Shown piece after piece: positions 34,903-44,214 of a stretch of 64,000 nucleotides of DNA. The stretch spans positions 248,001 through 312,000 of the forward strand of contig NZ_LFLS01000002.1 of NCBI RefSeq assembly GCF_001189915.1, in the 5' to 3' direction. Below the pieces are notes generated by a model. The model was not told where the DNA came from. It saw only the letters and a list, made by a program, of their open reading frames with translations, and searched no databases. The DNA is from Herbaspirillum autotrophicum (lineage in GTDB: Bacteria > Pseudomonadota > Gammaproteobacteria > Burkholderiales > Burkholderiaceae_D). How positions within the stretch are numbered: position 1 is the stretch's first letter; every line of letters begins with the position of its first letter. The translations under genes were made by a program, and so were the position numbers.

Positions 34903-34942
34903 GCCTGACGGCGACTGAGGCACGCAGCGATATGCGCCGGTG

Positions 34943-34982
34943 ACGTAAAAAAGGCTTCCTGATCAGGAAGCCTTTTTTACGT
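34943..34982. terminator. Perfect 40-bp palindromic bidirectional terminator
   Basis: A perfect inverted repeat centred at 34962/34963 has outer ACGTAAAAAA and TTTTTTACGT and core GGCTTCCTGATCAGGAAGCC. Each strand gives a GC-rich stem flanked by six A then six T. It is placed exactly between the rightward esterase and the leftward regA gene, so it can stop transcription from both sides. Confidence 0.9.
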
Positions 34983-35003
34983 GCTGCGAAAAGTCACGGC
35001 AGA

Positions 35004-35540
35004 TTATTTGATGCGCTGCTTTTCCAGCTTGCGTGCCAGCGTGCGGCGGTGCATGCCGAGGCGGCGCGCGGTTTCCGAAATATTGAATTCGGTCTCCACC
35101 AGCACTTCGTGGATGCGCTCCCATTCGAGCGTCTTGATCGACGTCACACGGGTACCGACTTCGACTTCCACGTTACCGGCGACGTGGCCGAAGGCGGCTT
35201 CGATATCGTCGGTATTCGATGGCTTGGCCAGATACTGCCGGGCACCCAGCTTGATGGCTTCGACTGCGGTGGTGATGCTGGCGAAACCGGTCAACACCAC
35301 GATCAGCATCTTGGGATCGTGCTTGACCAGCATTTGCACGCACGCCAGCCCGGAGGTATTGCCGTCGAGCTTGAGATCGACCACCGCATAACCGGGCGAG
35401 TGATGCCGCAGCAGTGTCGCTGCGGCGTCATAACTGTTGGCCAGCAACACGGTATAGCCGCGCCGCTCGAACGAACGGCCCAGCGTGCGGGCGAAGGCGG
35501 CATCGTCTTCGATGATCAGCAACAGGCGGTTAAGCGACAT
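35004..35540 (-). CDS. regA: Redox response regulator RegA/PrrA/ActR family
   Basis: This 178-residue regulator has a receiver domain with acid pocket EDD (residues 11-13), phospho-acceptor Asp55 (AVVDLKLDG), Thr in VLTGFAS near 84, and Lys near 106 (YLAKPS). A short linker leads to a Fis-type helix-turn-helix ISETARRLGMHRRTLARKLEK at the C-terminus, near identical to the RegA family. It would control respiratory and redox genes in response to RegB. Its start overlaps the end of the regB gene by 11 bases. It is the last gene of the cyo-SURF1-regBA run. Confidence 0.94.
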   Translation of the reverse strand: MSLNRLLLIIEDDAAFARTLGRSFERRGYTVLLANSYDAAATLLRHHSPGYAVVDLKLDGNTSGLACVQMLVKHDPKMLIVVLTGFASITTAVEAIKLGARQYLAKPSNTDDIEAAFGHVAGNVEVEVGTRVTSIKTLEWERIHEVLVETEFNISETARRLGMHRRTLARKLEKQRIK

Positions 35541-36888
35541 CGCTGTCTCCTTCCTGTTCCAGACGAATCGCGCTCAGCGGCAGATTCAACAACACTTCGG
35601 CGCCACCGATATCGGGATTGCGCGCAGTGACCGTGCCGCCGAGCTTGCGCGCCACATTCACCACAAAGAACAAGCCCAGCCCGCCGCCGGTTTTACCCTT
35701 GCTCGATTGATAGGGCTTGCCGAGCTGCGCCAGCATCGGTGCCGCAAAGCCGGGGCCGGCGTCGGCCACCAGCAGCAGCAGCGCCTCATCCTGCTGCCAG
35801 GCTTCCAGCCGCAGCCACAACGGCGACGCTTCCAGCGCATTGTCGAGCACGTTGCAAATCATTTGCTTGAGTGCCGAATCAAACACCACCGGCAAATCCT
35901 GACCGATGCGGTTTTCATATTCGAATGCCACCACCGGCCGCGTATCGCGGAATTCTTGCACCAGATCGTCGAGAAAGGTATGAATGGTGGTCTTGACCGA
36001 AGATTCGCCACGCGCTTCACCGGCCGACAGCAGAATGCCGCTGACAATCGTCTTGCAGCGCTGCAACTGCGTCTGCATCTCGGCAATTTCTTCCTGCAAT
36101 ACCGGATTGCGGCTGAATTCCGGCATGCGCCGCCAGTCGCCCAGAATCACCGACAAGGTCGCCAGCGGCGTACCCAGTTCATGCGCCGCCCCGGAAGCCA
36201 GCAAGCCCATGCGCACGATGTGATCTTCTTCGGCGGCGCGCTGCTTCAAGTCGGCCAGTTGGGTATCGGCGGCGCGCTGATTGCGGCTGATGCGGGTAAT
36301 CAGGATCACCAGCAAGGCGGCATTCAGGACAAAGCAGAACAGCATGCCGAGCAGATACAGCGGCGACAAACCGTTGTCGGGGCCGGGATGCAAGGCCAGC
36401 GGCTCCGAGAACAGCGACAGTCCGACCAGACAGGCGCTGGTGATGGCGACGATGGTCCAGGTCGACCAGGCCTCCAGCAGCACTGCACTCAGGATCACTT
36501 GCAACAGATACAGGAAGGCGAATGGATTGGTGGTGCCGCCGCTCAGGTAGAGTTGCGCGGTCAGCGTGGCGACATCCACCAGCAAGGCCAGGAACAATTC
36601 GCGATTGGTGACCACGGTGCGTTCCTGCCAGCGCAGATGGCTGGCGATATTGAACGCGACCAGACACGCCAGCACTTCCAGCATGTGCGGCAATGGCAAC
36701 CGGATATCGAAGCCGAGAATGACAATGGCAATCGTGGTGATCTGGCCGATCACCGCCAGCCAGCGCAACTGAATCAGTTGCAACATATTTTGATGACCGG
36801 CGCCGGAGGCACTCCGGCTTGCTGCAATCCCTCGCCCCAGCAGATCGAGCGCTGTTTCTGCTTTACTTGCCATCTTCCCTGTTTTCAC
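35530..36888 (-). CDS. regB: Quinone/redox sensor histidine kinase RegB/PrrB family
   Basis: This 452-residue membrane kinase has about six N-terminal helices (residues 40-200) containing the RegB ubiquinone-binding heptad GGTTNPF at 117-123. The H-box GAAHELGTPLATL places the phospho-acceptor at His236. Cys278 in LQRCKTI corresponds to the redox-active cysteine described for RegB. The ATPase part has NVLDNALEASP (N box), DAGPGF (G1) and GGGLGLFF (G2). It senses the quinone pool or thiol redox state and phosphorylates RegA. It follows SURF1 by 11 bases. An alternative start at 36873 (MASK) is possible. Confidence 0.94.
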   Translation of the reverse strand: MKTGKMASKAETALDLLGRGIAASRSASGAGHQNMLQLIQLRWLAVIGQITTIAIVILGFDIRLPLPHMLEVLACLVAFNIASHLRWQERTVVTNRELFLALLVDVATLTAQLYLSGGTTNPFAFLYLLQVILSAVLLEAWSTWTIVAITSACLVGLSLFSEPLALHPGPDNGLSPLYLLGMLFCFVLNAALLVILITRISRNQRAADTQLADLKQRAAEEDHIVRMGLLASGAAHELGTPLATLSVILGDWRRMPEFSRNPVLQEEIAEMQTQLQRCKTIVSGILLSAGEARGESSVKTTIHTFLDDLVQEFRDTRPVVAFEYENRIGQDLPVVFDSALKQMICNVLDNALEASPLWLRLEAWQQDEALLLLVADAGPGFAAPMLAQLGKPYQSSKGKTGGGLGLFFVVNVARKLGGTVTARNPDIGGAEVLLNLPLSAIRLEQEGDSDVA

Positions 36889-36899
36889 TCATTCAGAAA

Positions 36900-37724
36900 T
36901 CAATCACCCGGACCGGCAGCGGCGCCCTTGCCTTCAGACAACGGTTGCCGCTGTTTGCGATCCTCGCGCACCAGCCAACAAGCGGCTCCTGTCAGCATCA
37001 ACGCCAGTGCGTACCAGGTGAGAGCATAAACCAAATGATTGTTATGGAAGGAAATGACGGTCAAACCACCCGCCGGATAACGTATTTGCGCGTTGTCGCC
37101 AGCCACCGGCGCACTGGCGGCGGCATCGATGAAGTATGGCGCCACCTGTTGCAATCCGTGCGCGGCGGCAATGGCAGCCGCATCGCGCGAGAACCAGCGA
37201 TTGCCGGCGGCATCGTTGTGCCGCAGAAAGCCGCCGCCCGGCTCGCTCATGCGCAGCAGACCACTGACGCTGGTGATGCCGGCCGGTGCCGCACTGACTT
37301 CAGCCGCCGCGCCGGCCGGAATGTAGCCGCGATTGATCAGCGTGATGCTGCCGTCGGCACTGCGCAATGGCGTCATGAGCCAGAAGCCGCTGCCGAGATC
37401 GGTCACGGCTTGCACTTTGGTACTCAATGCATCGAGGAACACGCCACTGACGCGCACGCGCCGGTATTCATCATTGGCGGCACTGATCTGCGACCAGTGC
37501 GCCGGATCGGGTGCCGCTACCGGTGCTGCATGCACCCGTTGCTGCACCCGTTCGATCAGATCAAGCTTCCATTGCAGTCGCTTGAGTTGCCAGGTACCGA
37601 GTCCGAGCAATCCCGCCAACAAGATGCCCGCGCACGCCAGCAGCAAGATCAGCGTGCGGCGTGAACGCCGCACCGGTGCAGACGGCGCAATGCCATCTGC
37701 ACTGCGGTGGGGGGCCGGACTCAT
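36900..37724 (-). CDS. SURF1-family oxidase assembly protein
   Basis: This 274-residue protein has the SURF1 layout: an N-terminal helix (about residues 24-44, LILLLACAGILLAGLLGLGTWQ), a periplasmic domain with WQLKRLQWK, FLDALSTKV and LINRGYIPAG, and a C-terminal helix near 235-255. SURF1 assists heme insertion in subunit I of heme-copper oxidases. It is encoded directly after cyoD with a 4-base overlap. It is therefore probably dedicated to this quinol oxidase, as known for quinol-oxidase-linked SURF1 in Paracoccus. The tail is rich in Gly and Ala. Confidence 0.92.
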   Translation of the reverse strand: MSPAPHRSADGIAPSAPVRRSRRTLILLLACAGILLAGLLGLGTWQLKRLQWKLDLIERVQQRVHAAPVAAPDPAHWSQISAANDEYRRVRVSGVFLDALSTKVQAVTDLGSGFWLMTPLRSADGSITLINRGYIPAGAAAEVSAAPAGITSVSGLLRMSEPGGGFLRHNDAAGNRWFSRDAAAIAAAHGLQQVAPYFIDAAASAPVAGDNAQIRYPAGGLTVISFHNNHLVYALTWYALALMLTGAACWLVREDRKQRQPLSEGKGAAAGPGD

Positions 37725-38158
37725 TTCATGTTCGGCATGGAGGGCATATTGTTCATGTCATGCATCGATTCCGGCACGGTTTCATGCATCATGCTCGGCA
37801 TCATGTTGTGATTCAGGTGATACATCACCCACAGCGAACCAGCCAGCATGATGACCACGATCATGATGGTAAAGATCAGTCCCAGCATGGTCCAGCCGCC
37901 TTCGGACTTGGTATTCATGTGCAGGAAGTACACCATGTGCACCACGATCTGCACCGCCGCCAATCCCAGCAACACCATGCCGGTGGTGCTCGATTTGTCG
38001 AATACCTTGCCCATCACCAGCCAGAACGGAATGGCCGTCAGGATCACCGCCAGCACGAAACCGGTCATGTAACTCTTGAAGCTGCCGTGATCGGCGTGCA
38101 TGTGATCGTCATGGTGGCCATGATCATCATGCGCCGGATGTTCTTGATGCGCGCTCAT
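37721..38158 (-). CDS. cyoD: Cytochrome bo3 quinol oxidase subunit IV (CyoD)
   Basis: This 145-residue subunit has three membrane helices, including YMTGFVLAVILTAIPFWLVM, VLLGLAAVQIVVHMVYFLHM and MLGLIFTIMIVVIMLAGSLWVMYHLN. The N-terminus is His/Asp-rich (EHPAHDDHGHHDDHMHADH) and the C-terminus is Met/His-rich (NMMPSMMHE...MPNMK). Both extensions are longer than in typical CyoD (about 110 residues) and could bind copper or other metals. Start ATG 38158 overlaps the cyoC stop, and its stop overlaps SURF1. It probably helps assembly of subunit I. Confidence 0.92.
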   Translation of the reverse strand: MSAHQEHPAHDDHGHHDDHMHADHGSFKSYMTGFVLAVILTAIPFWLVMGKVFDKSSTTGMVLLGLAAVQIVVHMVYFLHMNTKSEGGWTMLGLIFTIMIVVIMLAGSLWVMYHLNHNMMPSMMHETVPESMHDMNNMPSMPNMK

Positions 38159-38787
38159 GGCAATACTCCCATCAGATAGACAAAGGTGAAGACGCCGATC
38201 CAGACCACGTCCAGAAAGTGCCAGAACATCGACAGGCACATCAGGCGACGGTTATTGGCTGCGGTCAGACCATGGCGCTTGAGCTGGAACAACAGCGTGA
38301 CCAGCCAGATGATGCCGAAGCTGACGTGCAGGCCGTGGGTTGCCACCAGCGCGAAGAACGAGGTCAGGAAACCGCTGCGTTGCGGGCCTGCGCCTTCGTG
38401 GATCAAATGGGCAAACTCATACAGTTCGAGGCCGATGAAGCAGGCGCCGAGCAAACCGGTAACGATCAGCCAGGCGATGGTCGGGTTCAGACGACGGCGC
38501 GCCATTTCCAGCATGGCGAAACCATAGGTGATCGACGACAGCAACAGCAGCGCGGTATTCATCGCCACCAGCGGCAGGTCGAACAGTTCGGCGCCGGTCG
38601 GACCGCCGGCATAGTTGCGGCCGAGGACGGCGTAGGTCGCGAACAGGCAGGCGAACACCAGACAGTCGCTCATCAGGTACAGCCAGAAGCCGAGCAAGGT
38701 GCCGTTTTCAGGATGGTGCTCGCGCACATAGAAGCGCGCGCTGGGGTCGGCGTCCAGCACGCCGGCGGAAGTATTGATCTCAGACAT
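38155..38787 (-). CDS. cyoC: Cytochrome bo3 quinol oxidase subunit III (CyoC)
   Basis: This 210-residue subunit has five membrane helices of the heme-copper oxidase subunit III family, with [32 protein letters not shown] and [22 protein letters not shown] use the ATG at 38787 (MSEINTSAG), since a longer reading would extend 31 residues into cyoB. It overlaps cyoB by 8 bases and cyoD by 4. It stabilises the catalytic core and carries no redox centre. Confidence 0.95.
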   Translation of the reverse strand: MSEINTSAGVLDADPSARFYVREHHPENGTLLGFWLYLMSDCLVFACLFATYAVLGRNYAGGPTGAELFDLPLVAMNTALLLLSSITYGFAMLEMARRRLNPTIAWLIVTGLLGACFIGLELYEFAHLIHEGAGPQRSGFLTSFFALVATHGLHVSFGIIWLVTLLFQLKRHGLTAANNRRLMCLSMFWHFLDVVWIGVFTFVYLMGVLP

Positions 38788-40783
38788 GGCTATCCAGCAG
38801 GCGTGTGCGAATGGCTTCAGTACGGACGACGTCGTCGACCGGAATGTAGTAATCGCGGTTGTAGTTGAATGTATGGGCAATCACGGCTGCCACCATGGCG
38901 ACGAAACCGAGACCGGCCACCAGCCACATTTGCCAGATCAGGGCGAAGCCGCAGGCTGCGCTCAGGGCGGCGATGATGATGCCGGCCGCCGTATTCTTCG
39001 GCATGTGAATCTTGGTGAAGCCCTTCAGCGGACGCTGATATCCCTGCTTTTTCATATCGGCCCAGGCATCGTTGTCGTACACCTTCGGCGTAAAGGCGAA
39101 GTTGTAATCCGGCGGCGGCGACGAAGTCGACCACTCCAGCGTACGGCCACCCCATGGATCACCAGTGGTATCGCGCAACTGATCGCGACGGCGATAGCTG
39201 ACCACCAGCTGGATGATGAAGGAAATGATACCGAACAGGATCAGCACGGCGCCGAAGGCGGCAATCTCAAACCAGATTTTCAGCGACGGATCGACGAAAT
39301 GGCTGAGACGACGCGTTACACCCATCAGGCCCAGCACATACAGCGGCATGAAGGCCACGTAGAAACCGATGGTCCAGAACCAGAAGCAGCACTTGCCCCA
39401 GAAATCGTCGAGCTTGTAACCGAAGGCTTTCGGGAACCAGTAGTTGATACCGGCAAACATGCCGAACAACACACCGCCGATGATCACGTTGTGGAAGTGG
39501 GCAATCAGGAACAGGCTGTTGTGCAATACGAAGTCGGCTGGTGGCACCGCCAGCAGCACGCCGGTCATGCCACCGATGACGAAGGTGATCATGAAACCGA
39601 TGGTCCACAGCATGGGGACTTCAAAGCGGATGCGGCCACGGTACATGGTAAACAGCCAGTTGAAAATCTTGGCCCCGGTCGGGATCGAGATGATCATCGT
39701 GGTGATGCCGAAGAACGAGTTGACGCTGGCCCCCGAGCCCATGGTGAAGAAGTGATGCAGCCAGACCAGATACGACAGGATCGTGATCACCACGGTGGCG
39801 TACACCATCGAGGTGTAACCGAACAGGCGCTTGCTGCAGAAGGTGGACACCACTTCCGAGAAAATCCCGAAGGCCGGCAGGATCAGAATGTAAACCTCGG
39901 GGTGACCCCAGATCCAGATCAGGTTCACATACATCATGGCGTTGCCGCCCATGTCGTTGGTGAAGAAGTTGGTGCCGACGATACGGTCCAGCGACAGCAT
40001 GCCGAGCACGGCTGTCAGAACCGGGAAGGCGGCCACGATCAGGACGTTGGTACACAACGCAGTCCAGGTGAAGACCGGCATCTTCATCATGGTCATGCCG
40101 GGTGCACGCATCTTGATGATGGTGACCAGCAGGTTGACCCCCGATAGCAGCGTTCCGACCCCCGCTATCTGCAAGGCCCAGATGTAATAGTCGACCCCCA
40201 CGTCCGGACTCGACAGGATGCCCGACAGCGGCGGATACGCCAGCCAGCCGGTACGTGCGAATTCACCGACGAACAGCGACGCCATCACCAGGCCGCCGCC
40301 AAAGGCAGTCATCCAGAAGCTGAAGTTGTTGAGGAACGGGAACGCCACGTCGCGCGCACCGATCTGCAGCGGCACCACGTAGTTCATGAGACCGGTCACC
40401 AGCGGCATGGCGACGAAGAAAATCATGATCACGCCGTGCGCCGTGAAAATCTGGTCGTAATGGTGCGGCGGCAGGAAGCCGGCCGAATCGCCGAAAGCCA
40501 TGGCCTGCTGGGCACGCATCATCAGCGCATCGGCAAAGCCGCGCAGCAGCATGACAATACCGAACACCACATACATGATGCCGATTTTCTTGTGATCGAT
40601 ACTGGTAAACCAGTCGCGCCACAACGGGCCCCACAAGCGGTAATAGGTCAACGCGCCGAGTACCGCGATGCCGCCAATGGCGACCCCGATGAAGGTGAAC
40701 AAGAGAATCGGTTCATGAAAGGGAATCGCATCCCAGGTCAGACGGCCGAAAATCAGCTTGGTCAGATCAATATTGTCTAGCAT
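38780..40783 (-). CDS. cyoB: Cytochrome bo3 quinol oxidase subunit I (CyoB)
   Basis: This 667-residue catalytic subunit has about fifteen membrane helices and all heme-copper hallmarks: [14 protein letters not shown] (low-spin heme His), [15 protein letters not shown] with the CuB His-Tyr pair, [13 protein letters not shown] (two CuB His), the K-channel region, and [12 protein letters not shown] carrying two heme-ligand His. It reduces O2 to water with electrons from ubiquinol while pumping protons. The gene lies 81 bases after cyoA and overlaps cyoC. A heme O synthase (cyoE) is not in this cluster, so it must be encoded elsewhere. Confidence 0.97.
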   Translation of the reverse strand: MLDNIDLTKLIFGRLTWDAIPFHEPILLFTFIGVAIGGIAVLGALTYYRLWGPLWRDWFTSIDHKKIGIMYVVFGIVMLLRGFADALMMRAQQAMAFGDSAGFLPPHHYDQIFTAHGVIMIFFVAMPLVTGLMNYVVPLQIGARDVAFPFLNNFSFWMTAFGGGLVMASLFVGEFARTGWLAYPPLSGILSSPDVGVDYYIWALQIAGVGTLLSGVNLLVTIIKMRAPGMTMMKMPVFTWTALCTNVLIVAAFPVLTAVLGMLSLDRIVGTNFFTNDMGGNAMMYVNLIWIWGHPEVYILILPAFGIFSEVVSTFCSKRLFGYTSMVYATVVITILSYLVWLHHFFTMGSGASVNSFFGITTMIISIPTGAKIFNWLFTMYRGRIRFEVPMLWTIGFMITFVIGGMTGVLLAVPPADFVLHNSLFLIAHFHNVIIGGVLFGMFAGINYWFPKAFGYKLDDFWGKCCFWFWTIGFYVAFMPLYVLGLMGVTRRLSHFVDPSLKIWFEIAAFGAVLILFGIISFIIQLVVSYRRRDQLRDTTGDPWGGRTLEWSTSSPPPDYNFAFTPKVYDNDAWADMKKQGYQRPLKGFTKIHMPKNTAAGIIIAALSAACGFALIWQMWLVAGLGFVAMVAAVIAHTFNYNRDYYIPVDDVVRTEAIRTRLLDSHV

Positions 40784-40864
40784 CGTTACTTTCCGGAAAA
40801 GAAGGGAAATGCGGCGCGCTCACACTGGCCGTGCGCACCCGGGCTGCTGCATTCTTTGCCTGCA

Positions 40865-41842
40865 TCATTCATGGTGCTTGCCGCCATGGCTGCCGGCTTC
40901 GGCCGGTGCTTCAGCGCCGGCAGCCTTGGCTTCCTTGACGTTGAGGTCGGTCATCATCATCTTGTCCATGCACACCTGCCCCGCTGCAACGCAACGGTTG
41001 ACGATGGCGTGGAACAAACTGGGGTCAACGCTGCCGTAGTGTTTCACCGGATCACGTTCGCTCGGTTTTTCGAGTTCGATATAATCGGCGCGCTTGAGTC
41101 CGCTGCCGTTGGCCTTGGCGGTCTTGACCCAGTTGTCGAAACCTTCCTGGCTCATGCCGTGGAACTTGAAGCGCATGCCCGAGAAGCCGGCGCCGCTGTA
41201 GTTGGCCGAAAAGCCGTCAAACTCGCCCGGTTTGTTGATCACCGCGTGCAGCGTGGTTTCCATGCCCGGCATGGCGTAGATCTGCCCGGCCAGTGCCGGA
41301 ATGAAGAACGAGTTCATGACCGACGACGCGGTAATCTTGAAGCGGATCGGCACATCGACCGGTGCCGCCAGTTCATTGACGGTAGCGATGCCCTGCTCCG
41401 GATAAATGAACAGCCACTTCCAGTCGAGCGCCACCACTTCCACGGTCATGGTCTTGGTCGACGCCGGAATCGGACGATTTTCATCGAGGCGCGACAGCGC
41501 GCGGTAGGGATCGAGCGTATGGGTGCTGATCCAGGTCAGCAGCCCGAGTGCAATGATGATCAGCAGCGGCGCGCCCCAGATCACCAGTTCGAGCTGAGTC
41601 GAATGATCCCACTCGGGATCATAGACAGCCTTGGTATTATTTTTGCGGTAGCGCCATGCAAACAGGATGGTCAGAGCAATCACCGGCACGATCACCAGCA
41701 GCATCAGCAAGGTCGAGACCACGATCAGGCGGCCTTGTTGCGAGGCAATATCCCCCGAGGGGTTCATCAACACCGTATTGCACCCGGCCAATAAAAGCGC
41801 GGGCAAGAGGAGCAGTGCGCGACGGGGAATTAAGGAAGCCAT
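40865..41842 (-). CDS. cyoA: Cytochrome bo3 quinol oxidase subunit II (CyoA), lipoprotein
   Basis: This 325-residue subunit begins with a lipoprotein signal (LLLLPALLLAGC, lipid-modified Cys near residue 21). Two membrane helices follow, then a cupredoxin-fold periplasmic domain with WKWLFIYPEQGIATVNELA and FKFHGMSQEGFDNWV. The CuA-binding Cys residues of cytochrome c oxidases are absent, which is the mark of quinol oxidases. The C-terminus is Ala/Glu/His-rich. It is the first gene of the run that continues through regA; its promoter should lie in 41843-42140. Confidence 0.95.
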   Translation of the reverse strand: MASLIPRRALLLLPALLLAGCNTVLMNPSGDIASQQGRLIVVSTLLMLLVIVPVIALTILFAWRYRKNNTKAVYDPEWDHSTQLELVIWGAPLLIIIALGLLTWISTHTLDPYRALSRLDENRPIPASTKTMTVEVVALDWKWLFIYPEQGIATVNELAAPVDVPIRFKITASSVMNSFFIPALAGQIYAMPGMETTLHAVINKPGEFDGFSANYSGAGFSGMRFKFHGMSQEGFDNWVKTAKANGSGLKRADYIELEKPSERDPVKHYGSVDPSLFHAIVNRCVAAGQVCMDKMMMTDLNVKEAKAAGAEAPAEAGSHGGKHHE

Positions 41843-42140
41843 GGAGTAAAAGTCCAGTCGAAACTATCAGATCGTGCTAATGTACACCCACTAAAGTGTG
41901 TTGGCGATTGGACGTTTTGTCCTACCCTGATTTTGCAACAGTGCCGCCAAAGCAGATATATTTTACTTTCAGGCGCAGTAGCATATATGCCAGCTGCGCC
42001 CGGCTTCATGCTGATCCCGGTGCGCTGCAAGGCACTACCGGCAAGGATTGGCGGCAAGCAGCAGCAAGGCAGTACGAGTGCTAAATCAGGATGGTTCAGG
42101 CGCGTTCACCGACCGAAACCCAATTTGAGAGACCCTTATC

Positions 42141-43490
42141 ATGTCAGGCATTCATATTTCTAACGGCGACCTCAGCGCCGATCTCCCTCACAACACCAAT
42201 ATCGGTGGCGGTGCGCACAGCGCGCCCGGCCATGCCGAAATTGCGCCCGGCGAAATCGCCATCGGCGTGGTGATCGGACGCGCTTCGGAATATTTCGACT
42301 TCTTCGTCTACGCAATGGCCTCGGTACTGGTGTTTCCATCGGTATTCTTTCCGTTTGAACAACGTCTCGAAGGTACGCTCTATGCCTTCGTCATTTTTGC
42401 CTTTGCCTTTCTGGCACGGCCGTTCGGCACCGTCATCTTCATGGCGATTCAGCGTCGCCACGGACGTGAGGTCAAACTGACGCTGGCGCTGTTCGTGCTC
42501 GGCATATCCACGGCTGGCATCGCTTTCCTGCCAACTTACGAACATCTCGGCTTTGCCGCCATCGTGCTGCTGTCGTTCCTGCGTATCGGTCAGGGCATTG
42601 CGCTCGGCGGTTCATGGGACGGTCTGCCGTCGCTGCTGGCGCTCAATGCGCCGAAAAACAAGCGCGGCTGGTATGCGGCACTGGGCCAGCTCGGTGCACC
42701 AGTGGGCTTCATGATTGCCGGTGGCCTGTTTGCCTATCTGCTGAGCGACCTGACCACGGAAGAGTTTCTCGACTGGGGCTGGCGCTATCCGTTCTATGTT
42801 GCCTTCGCCATCAATGTGGTAGCGCTGTTTGCCCGCCTGCGCCTGGTGTCGACACCGGAATATGCGCGCCTGCTCAATGAGCGCGAACTGGAGCCGACCG
42901 GTGCCGTCGAGATGGTGCGTTCGCAGGGTCGCAATCTGATCATCGGTGCGCTGGCTGCCCTGGCCAGTTACGCCCTGTTCCATCTGGTAACCGTGTTCCC
43001 GCTGTCGTGGATCACGCTGTATTCGCTGCGTCCGCTCAGCGAGTTCATGGTAATTCAGGTCATCGGTGCCGCCATCATGGCGCTGGGCGTGGTCGTATCG
43101 GGCCTGATCGCTGACCGCTTCGGCCGCCGCACCACACTGGGTGCCACCGCCATTCTGATTGCCGCGCTCAGCGCCTTCATCCCGACCCTGATGAATGGCG
43201 GCGATGTGGGTCAGGACACCTTCATTCTGATCGGCTTCGGCTTGCTGGGCCTGTCCTACGGACAAGCGGCCGGTGCCGTGACGGCCAATTTCCCGGCCAA
43301 GTATCGCTACACCGGCGCGGCCCTGACTTCCGATCTGTCGTGGCTGGTCGGCGCCGGTTTCGCACCGCTGGTAGCGCTCGGACTGTCGGCCCACTTCGGC
43401 CTGGCCTATGTCAGCTTTTACCTGCTGTCCGGTGCGGTTTGCTCGCTGGCGGCACTGAGCCTGAACCGGGCCCTGGAAATTCGCGACTGA
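42141..43490 (+). CDS. MFS transporter, metabolite:H+ symporter (MHS) type
   Basis: This 449-residue, 12-helix transporter has the MHS/sugar-porter features GRASEYFDFFVYAMASVLVFPSVFFP in helix 1 and LARPFGTVIFMAIQRRHGRE for the loop 2-3 motif. RIGQGIALGGSWDGLPSLL lies in helix 4, and SGLIADRFGRRTTLG is the repeated motif in the second half. Substrates of such carriers include organic acids, shikimate and compatible solutes. The exact one cannot be inferred. It is divergent from cyoA across 298 bases and ends at a strong terminator, so it is a single-gene unit. Confidence 0.92.
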   Translation: MSGIHISNGDLSADLPHNTNIGGGAHSAPGHAEIAPGEIAIGVVIGRASEYFDFFVYAMASVLVFPSVFFPFEQRLEGTLYAFVIFAFAFLARPFGTVIFMAIQRRHGREVKLTLALFVLGISTAGIAFLPTYEHLGFAAIVLLSFLRIGQGIALGGSWDGLPSLLALNAPKNKRGWYAALGQLGAPVGFMIAGGLFAYLLSDLTTEEFLDWGWRYPFYVAFAINVVALFARLRLVSTPEYARLLNERELEPTGAVEMVRSQGRNLIIGALAALASYALFHLVTVFPLSWITLYSLRPLSEFMVIQVIGAAIMALGVVVSGLIADRFGRRTTLGATAILIAALSAFIPTLMNGGDVGQDTFILIGFGLLGLSYGQAAGAVTANFPAKYRYTGAALTSDLSWLVGAGFAPLVALGLSAHFGLAYVSFYLLSGAVCSLAALSLNRALEIRD

Positions 43491-43512
43491 TCTGCCGCGT
43501 ACCTCCATACTG

Positions 43513-43552
43513 CGGGGTTGTCAGAATGACGTTCTGACAACCCCGTTTTTTT
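43513..43552 (+). terminator. Rho-independent terminator after the MFS gene
   Basis: A 14-bp perfect stem (CGGGGTTGTCAGAA with TTCTGACAACCCCG) surrounds the loop TGACG and is followed by seven T at 43546-43552. It lies 22 bases after the MFS stop codon. This is a textbook intrinsic terminator. Confidence 0.93.
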
Positions 43553-43638
43553 GCCCGCGCTACGCGTTCTGTCGCATCTTGCCCAATCCGCTGCCATCGA
43601 ATTAATTTGAGATTGCCTAAGTAGACCCTGCTCGCCTA

Positions 43639-43659
43639 AAATAGGAATAATTCTTATTT
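43639..43659. promoter_or_regulatory. Fur box before the ECF sigma gene
   Basis: AAATAGGAATAATTCTTATTT is a 21-base near-palindrome centred on 43649 that matches an idealised Fur operator of the AAATGAGAATAATTCTCATTT type at 18 of 21 positions. It lies 18-26 bases upstream of the sigma factor start, where a repressor would block transcription under iron sufficiency. Confidence 0.7.
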
Positions 43660-43677
43660 ACATCCATGGAGACCGCA

Positions 43678-44214
43678 GTGTCGGTGGCAGAGTCAGCAGC
43701 AACGTCGATCGGGCATCACGAAGTGCACACGCTCTACTGCGACCACCACCGCTGGCTGGTCAGTTGGTTGCGGCGCAAGCTGAACGGCGCCGACCAGGCG
43801 GTCGATCTGGCACAGGACACCTTCGTCCGGATTCTCGATCAGCATAAAAGCCAGCGCCAGCAAACCTTGCTCGAACCGCGCGCCTACCTGACCACGATTG
43901 CGCACCGCTTGCTGATCAATCATGTGCGCCGGCAATCGCTGGAACAAGCCTATCTGGAAGTGCTGGCCACCCTGCCCGAGCCGCAAGCCATGTCGCCGCA
44001 GGCGCGCATGATCATCCTCGAAACCCTGCACGAAATCGATGCCATGCTGGACGGTTTGCCGGTCAAGGCGCGCGAAGCGTTTTTACTGTCGCAACTGGAA
44101 GGCCTGACTTACGGCGAAATTGCGCGCCAGATGGATGTCACCGAACGCACGGTAAAACGTTATATGGCAAGCGCATTCGAACATTGCCTGCTGCTGGCGG
44201 CGGACAGCTTGTGA
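43678..44214 (+). CDS. ECF RNA polymerase sigma factor, FecI family
   Basis: This 178-residue ECF sigma factor has region 2 with LAQDTFVRILDQ, a short linker, and region 4 with LDGLPVKAREAFLLSQLEGLTYGEIARQMDVTERTVKRYMASAF. This is the FecI-like iron-starvation class. I choose GTG 43678 because GGAG lies 6 bases before it, whereas the ATG at 43666 has no ribosome site. Both give nearly the same protein. It should activate the downstream receptor when the ferric-siderophore signal passes through the FecR-like partner, whose GTG start overlaps its stop. Confidence 0.92.
   Translation: MSVAESAATSIGHHEVHTLYCDHHRWLVSWLRRKLNGADQAVDLAQDTFVRILDQHKSQRQQTLLEPRAYLTTIAHRLLINHVRRQSLEQAYLEVLATLPEPQAMSPQARMIILETLHEIDAMLDGLPVKAREAFLLSQLEGLTYGEIARQMDVTERTVKRYMASAFEHCLLLAADSL

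Noticed and set aside
38774-40147. 457-codon plus-strand frame opposite cyoB
   Set aside because: Composition rich in His, Asp, Gln and Glu typical of antisense frames; the cyoB strand carries all oxidase motifs.
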